From a virus: a DNA stretch of 48,731 bases. The translations under genes were made by a program, and so were the position numbers. The notes below the pieces were generated by a model. It worked only from the letters and a program-made list of their open reading frames with translations, ran no database searches and had not been told where the DNA came from. Below, one piece after another: positions 46,106-48,731 of the stretch. The stretch covers positions 1 to 48,731 of the IMG/VR virus record IMGVR_UViG_3300031952_000028, one strand, 5' to 3'. Every line of letters starts with the position of its first letter. The stretch's first letter is position 1.

Positions 46106-47974
46106 TTACGACATCCATTTACTTTTTACCACCGGCTGCGGCTTCTTCTCGGTTTCAACCGGCTTACCCTTATGCATATCCCCCAAACTTTCCTCAATGG
46201 CCCTCCAATTCATCCGCGCTATCCCCGCCCGCACTGCCGCTGCTGTAGAATATACAAAGCAGTCGAGCACTTCGTTGCGCTCGGCTACCTTCACCCATTC
46301 AGATTTCGGGTAACCTCCCCTGTCAAACCGTGTGACCTGCTTTTCCGCAGTCAACTGGATGTAAAAATCATCGTCCAGTCCGATCGGAAAATGGACCATG
46401 CCAGGTCCCTGCTTGTCCATTTTCAATCTGCCGTATATTTGCCCCTTGGCAGTGTCAGCCCCGACCGGCCAGAGCTGGCAGCCTCCCTTGATCTGCACTC
46501 CCCTATAGGTCACATCGACCAGGCCTGGCCTGCCCAGGATCGGTTTATTAGGAGTGGACATAGATTTTATCGCGACCACGCGGGGAGAACGCATCCGACA
46601 ATAATTGTATACCTCCTGCGTATGATGCCCGCCAGAATCTATACAGGTAGACGCTATCTTCAGATCGACCCCGCTGGCATGGTGAAAGGACATATTCAGC
46701 AATTCATCGAGTTGATGCCATACCCCCGGCTGTGACGGATCTCCATAAAGTTCTCCCCAGTATGTAATCCAGCACTCCTCACCCCGCCCCCAGGCCGTCA
46801 CCAGGACGGCCAGCCGGTTATCCTGCGTATCGACTCCACAGGTGAGGAGTAACCCGCCAAGAGGAATTGTGGCAACCGGATACGGTTCGGCCCGGCCCTT
46901 AAGCAAATTCCACTCAGGCTGTGAGCCATCCTCCTCAAAAGGGAGGCCCTCACGAGTGTTCACCCAACGCTTCAGTCGCGATTTATTCTTCCGTGCTCTC
47001 AGAAATTCATTCGCAATCGCCTTCCAGCCGATAAATCCCAGGGGGGCATAGAAAGAATTTAAGCAAAATCCGGCATCAGAATGTCCAGGATTTTTCTTTA
47101 CCCATTCACCCTGTTCAAGCATCCAGGTTTTATGATACTCCTCGATTTTTTTGTGACAAAACCTGCATTCGTACCAGATTTTCGAGACACTGTTACCTTT
47201 ATATTCAAATTTTATGCCATGGTCCGTATCCCTGCCTCCCCATTCGAGAATCTGTTTCTGATGACAGTACGGGCAGGGAACGTGGTATTCCCTTTGATCT
47301 GACTCTTGAAATTCTGCCCAGATCCTGGAAATTTCTTTTCCTCCGGCAGGAGTGCTCATAGTCAGAATTTTCGAATCATAGTAAGCATCGGCCCTGTTTA
47401 TCGCCAGGTCTCCGGGGTCTCCTTCCCCGTCAACATCCGAAGGATACCCATCAAAATCGTCCCTGATAACTACCTTGACCGAATCTGAACGGAAAGAGGC
47501 CGCGCTGTTTGCCCCGACCAGATTGATCGACCCGCCCGGAAACTCCTTAAACAGGATTGTGTTGCCGGAGCTGCGTCCGCCCTCCTTTATCAGCCCCTGA
47601 AGGACAGGGGTTTCTCTGATCGTTTTCATCAGTTTCTTTTTGCTGTGCTTCTCGGCCAGGGCAATCGTAGGAAAGACAAACAGGATCGGGCAGGGATAAA
47701 GGTGCATCAGGAAGCATATCCAATTATTGGCCGCCTCCGTAGCACCGATCTGCGTGGGTTTCATAACTTTTATGTGGCGCACAGGAGAGGAGGGAGAAAG
47801 GCAGAGCATTATCTCCCGAAGATAGGGGGTCCGTGACAGCCGGTAAGGGCCAGGTTCAGGATAACCCTTCGGCATAATGCGAAATTTGTCCGACCAGTCA
47901 GGGAGATCGATAAGCGGATCTGGCTTGAATGCTGATTTTACAGAATCCCATACTATTTCATACACAGAAGTCAT
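46106..47974 (-). CDS. Large terminase subunit (GpA family)
   Basis: A 622-residue packaging motor and nuclease of the lambda GpA family: DWSDKFRIMPKGYPEPGPYR, HIKVMKPTQIGATEAANNWI (Walker A region), VIRDDFDGYPSDVDGEGDPG, the zinc-like CPYCHQKQILEWGG ... CRFCHK, and the nuclease half with LLLTCGVDTQDNRLAVLVTA. Length matches lambda gpA (641). It cuts at cos and pumps DNA into the prohead. Its ATG overlaps the small subunit gene by 4 bp. Confidence 0.95.
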   Translation of the reverse strand: MTSVYEIVWDSVKSAFKPDPLIDLPDWSDKFRIMPKGYPEPGPYRLSRTPYLREIMLCLSPSSPVRHIKVMKPTQIGATEAANNWICFLMHLYPCPILFVFPTIALAEKHSKKKLMKTIRETPVLQGLIKEGGRSSGNTILFKEFPGGSINLVGANSAASFRSDSVKVVIRDDFDGYPSDVDGEGDPGDLAINRADAYYDSKILTMSTPAGGKEISRIWAEFQESDQREYHVPCPYCHQKQILEWGGRDTDHGIKFEYKGNSVSKIWYECRFCHKKIEEYHKTWMLEQGEWVKKNPGHSDAGFCLNSFYAPLGFIGWKAIANEFLRARKNKSRLKRWVNTREGLPFEEDGSQPEWNLLKGRAEPYPVATIPLGGLLLTCGVDTQDNRLAVLVTAWGRGEECWITYWGELYGDPSQPGVWHQLDELLNMSFHHASGVDLKIASTCIDSGGHHTQEVYNYCRMRSPRVVAIKSMSTPNKPILGRPGLVDVTYRGVQIKGGCQLWPVGADTAKGQIYGRLKMDKQGPGMVHFPIGLDDDFYIQLTAEKQVTRFDRGGYPKSEWVKVAERNEVLDCFVYSTAAAVRAGIARMNWRAIEESLGDMHKGKPVETEKKPQPVVKSKWMS

Positions 47975-48522
47975 TTTATTTTTGCTAAAATTAAATTTAT
48001 CTCAATCTTCAGGGCCTGTTCAACGGCAAATCTAACCTCATCGGAACAGGGAAGACCGGAGCATATTCTTTGTGGTATATTTATTACAATATCCCTTATT
48101 ATTCTATTTGCCTCATAGATCTCCTTTTTTACTTCTATAGAAGGGATAAGCGTTTCTCTCAATAACTCATATTCCATTTTTTTCAAAAGAGCGTTATAGA
48201 TTTCTCTGAATTTTTGAGCCTCAAAATAACTATCACTCTTCAAGATTTTTTCATTCGTAATCCCTATGGCTTCATAAATAGAAATCTCTGATAATTCCGA
48301 GACGGGCTGTAATTTTGGTCTTCCAACCTTTCTTGGTTCAGGCAATTCCATTACTGTTGCCTGATTTTTTATTTCTCCGAGCGAAATATCTGCCTTTCCA
48401 GGATCGATCTTGCCATCATATTCAAGTATTATTTTTCCATTTTTTATCAACTTGCTTATATACGCAGGGCTAACACCTCTATGACGAGCATATTCTGATT
48501 TAGTCATTAACCTTGCAATCAT
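47971..48522 (-). CDS. Small terminase subunit (Nu1-like)
   Basis: A 183-residue protein from the ATG at 48522 (GGGAAAAG upstream; 48507 is a second choice; the frame runs to 48585). The N-terminus TKSEYARHRGVSPAYISKLI is a winged-HTH as in lambda Nu1, which binds cos. A linker with an AT-hook-like KVGRPKLQP leads to a long helical region (RETLIPSIEVKKEIYEANRI), as in phage terminase small subunits of this length. It recruits the large subunit, with which it is translationally coupled. Confidence 0.85.
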   Translation of the reverse strand: MIARLMTKSEYARHRGVSPAYISKLIKNGKIILEYDGKIDPGKADISLGEIKNQATVMELPEPRKVGRPKLQPVSELSEISIYEAIGITNEKILKSDSYFEAQKFREIYNALLKKMEYELLRETLIPSIEVKKEIYEANRIIRDIVINIPQRICSGLPCSDEVRFAVEQALKIEINLILAKIK

Positions 48523-48607
48523 AAATCTTTTCCCAAAAACAATGGAAGTTGTGTTCCCTGCTCTATTCTTCCACCCTTTGAACAATTTTCACTGTCAAAT
48601 AGACCAA

Positions 48608-48664
48608 TGATACAACATTTAACGAATACAATACTATTGTACCACATTTAACCAGTTAAATCAA
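48608..48664 (-). promoter_or_regulatory. Late/terminase promoter with palindromic operator
   Basis: Leftward -35 TTGATT (48664-48659), 17-bp spacer, -10 TACAAT (48641-48636). The perfect 7-bp inverted repeat TACAATACTATTGTA (48627-48641) covers the -10, and the 13-mer TAC(A/C)ACATTTAAC repeats at 48611-48623 and 48640-48652. It should drive the packaging and head genes and looks negatively or positively controlled at the -10. Confidence 0.65.
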
Positions 48665-48720
48665 TTCTTTGTTAAATATTTTAATTATCCCTTAACCTCT
48701 GTTTCTGATCAGATTGAAGG

Positions 48721-48731
48721 CCTCGACGGTC
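48721..48731 (+). other. 11-bp near-terminal direct repeat, possible cos/junction
   Basis: CCTCGACGGTC at the end matches CCTCGGCGGTC at 1-11 with one difference. Both are GC-rich islands at the edges, just upstream of the small terminase gene, where cos lies in lambda-like phages. It may be part of a cos site or a chance similarity; joining the ends would test it. Confidence 0.3.

Overview
The window looks like an essentially complete genome of a temperate, lambda-type siphovirus (long non-contractile tail), cut open near its packaging site. Evidence: on the minus strand, reading inwards from position 48731, the virion genes follow the lambda order: small terminase, large terminase (GpA), gpW, portal, capsid protease with nested scaffold, decoration protein D, capsid E, FII-like joiner, gpZ, tail terminator, tail tube, G/GT frameshift chaperone, tape measure, distal tail proteins, holin and endolysin. 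A tyrosine integrase and a divergent regulator pair mark it as temperate. The host is a bacterium using canonical DnaA boxes (TTATCCACA) and consensus sigma70 promoters. A phage-borne 2[4Fe-4S] ferredoxin and the protein families suggest an anaerobe, perhaps Desulfobacterota-like; this is inference only.

Layout. (1) 1-1300, plus strand: a helically phased DnaA-box array, then a ParB-like gene, a 57-residue ribbon-helix-helix gene and a small unknown gene, driven by two near-identical 81-bp promoter cassettes. (2) 1400-13700, minus strand: the early/replication operon. Going leftwards it holds a leaderless-type regulator, a structured non-coding region, a PrimPol-helicase, a 325-bp tandem duplication full of TGTAACC/GGTTACA iterons, a DnaG-like primase, SSB, an SF2 helicase, unknown genes separated by degenerate pentanucleotide (NNGCC) arrays, a sigma70 factor, a DUF1064 nuclease and small genes. 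(3) 13700-22770, plus strand: second regulator, a promoter-driven leader with two CRISPR-like repeats, a DUF6948-like gene plus a (Gly-X)59 protein, ferredoxin, SEC-C protein, Rad52-type annealing protein, SbcC/RecF-like ATPase, ASCH and DUF4031 proteins, integrase and small genes. (4) 22780-48522, minus strand: the lysis and virion genes, with a lipoprotein moron (own terminator) between large terminase and gpW.

How it works together (inference): the divergent regulators decide between lysogeny and lysis. The left operon supplies replication proteins and possibly a switch in host transcription through the phage sigma factor. The right operon supplies recombination and integration functions. 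The late block builds the capsid and tail and ends in lysis. Host DnaA is recruited, or titrated, by the array beside the packaging end.

The strongest unexplained signals are: the NNGCC pentamer arrays with a fixed 16-nt junction before ribosome-binding sites; three copies of a 40-bp CRISPR-repeat-like element, two of them behind a consensus promoter; a roughly 430-bp multi-hairpin region with recurring TTGCCAAA; two covarying IS200/IS605-type hairpins with no transposase; the phased DnaA boxes; and a zinc-ribbon gene with an in-frame UGA.
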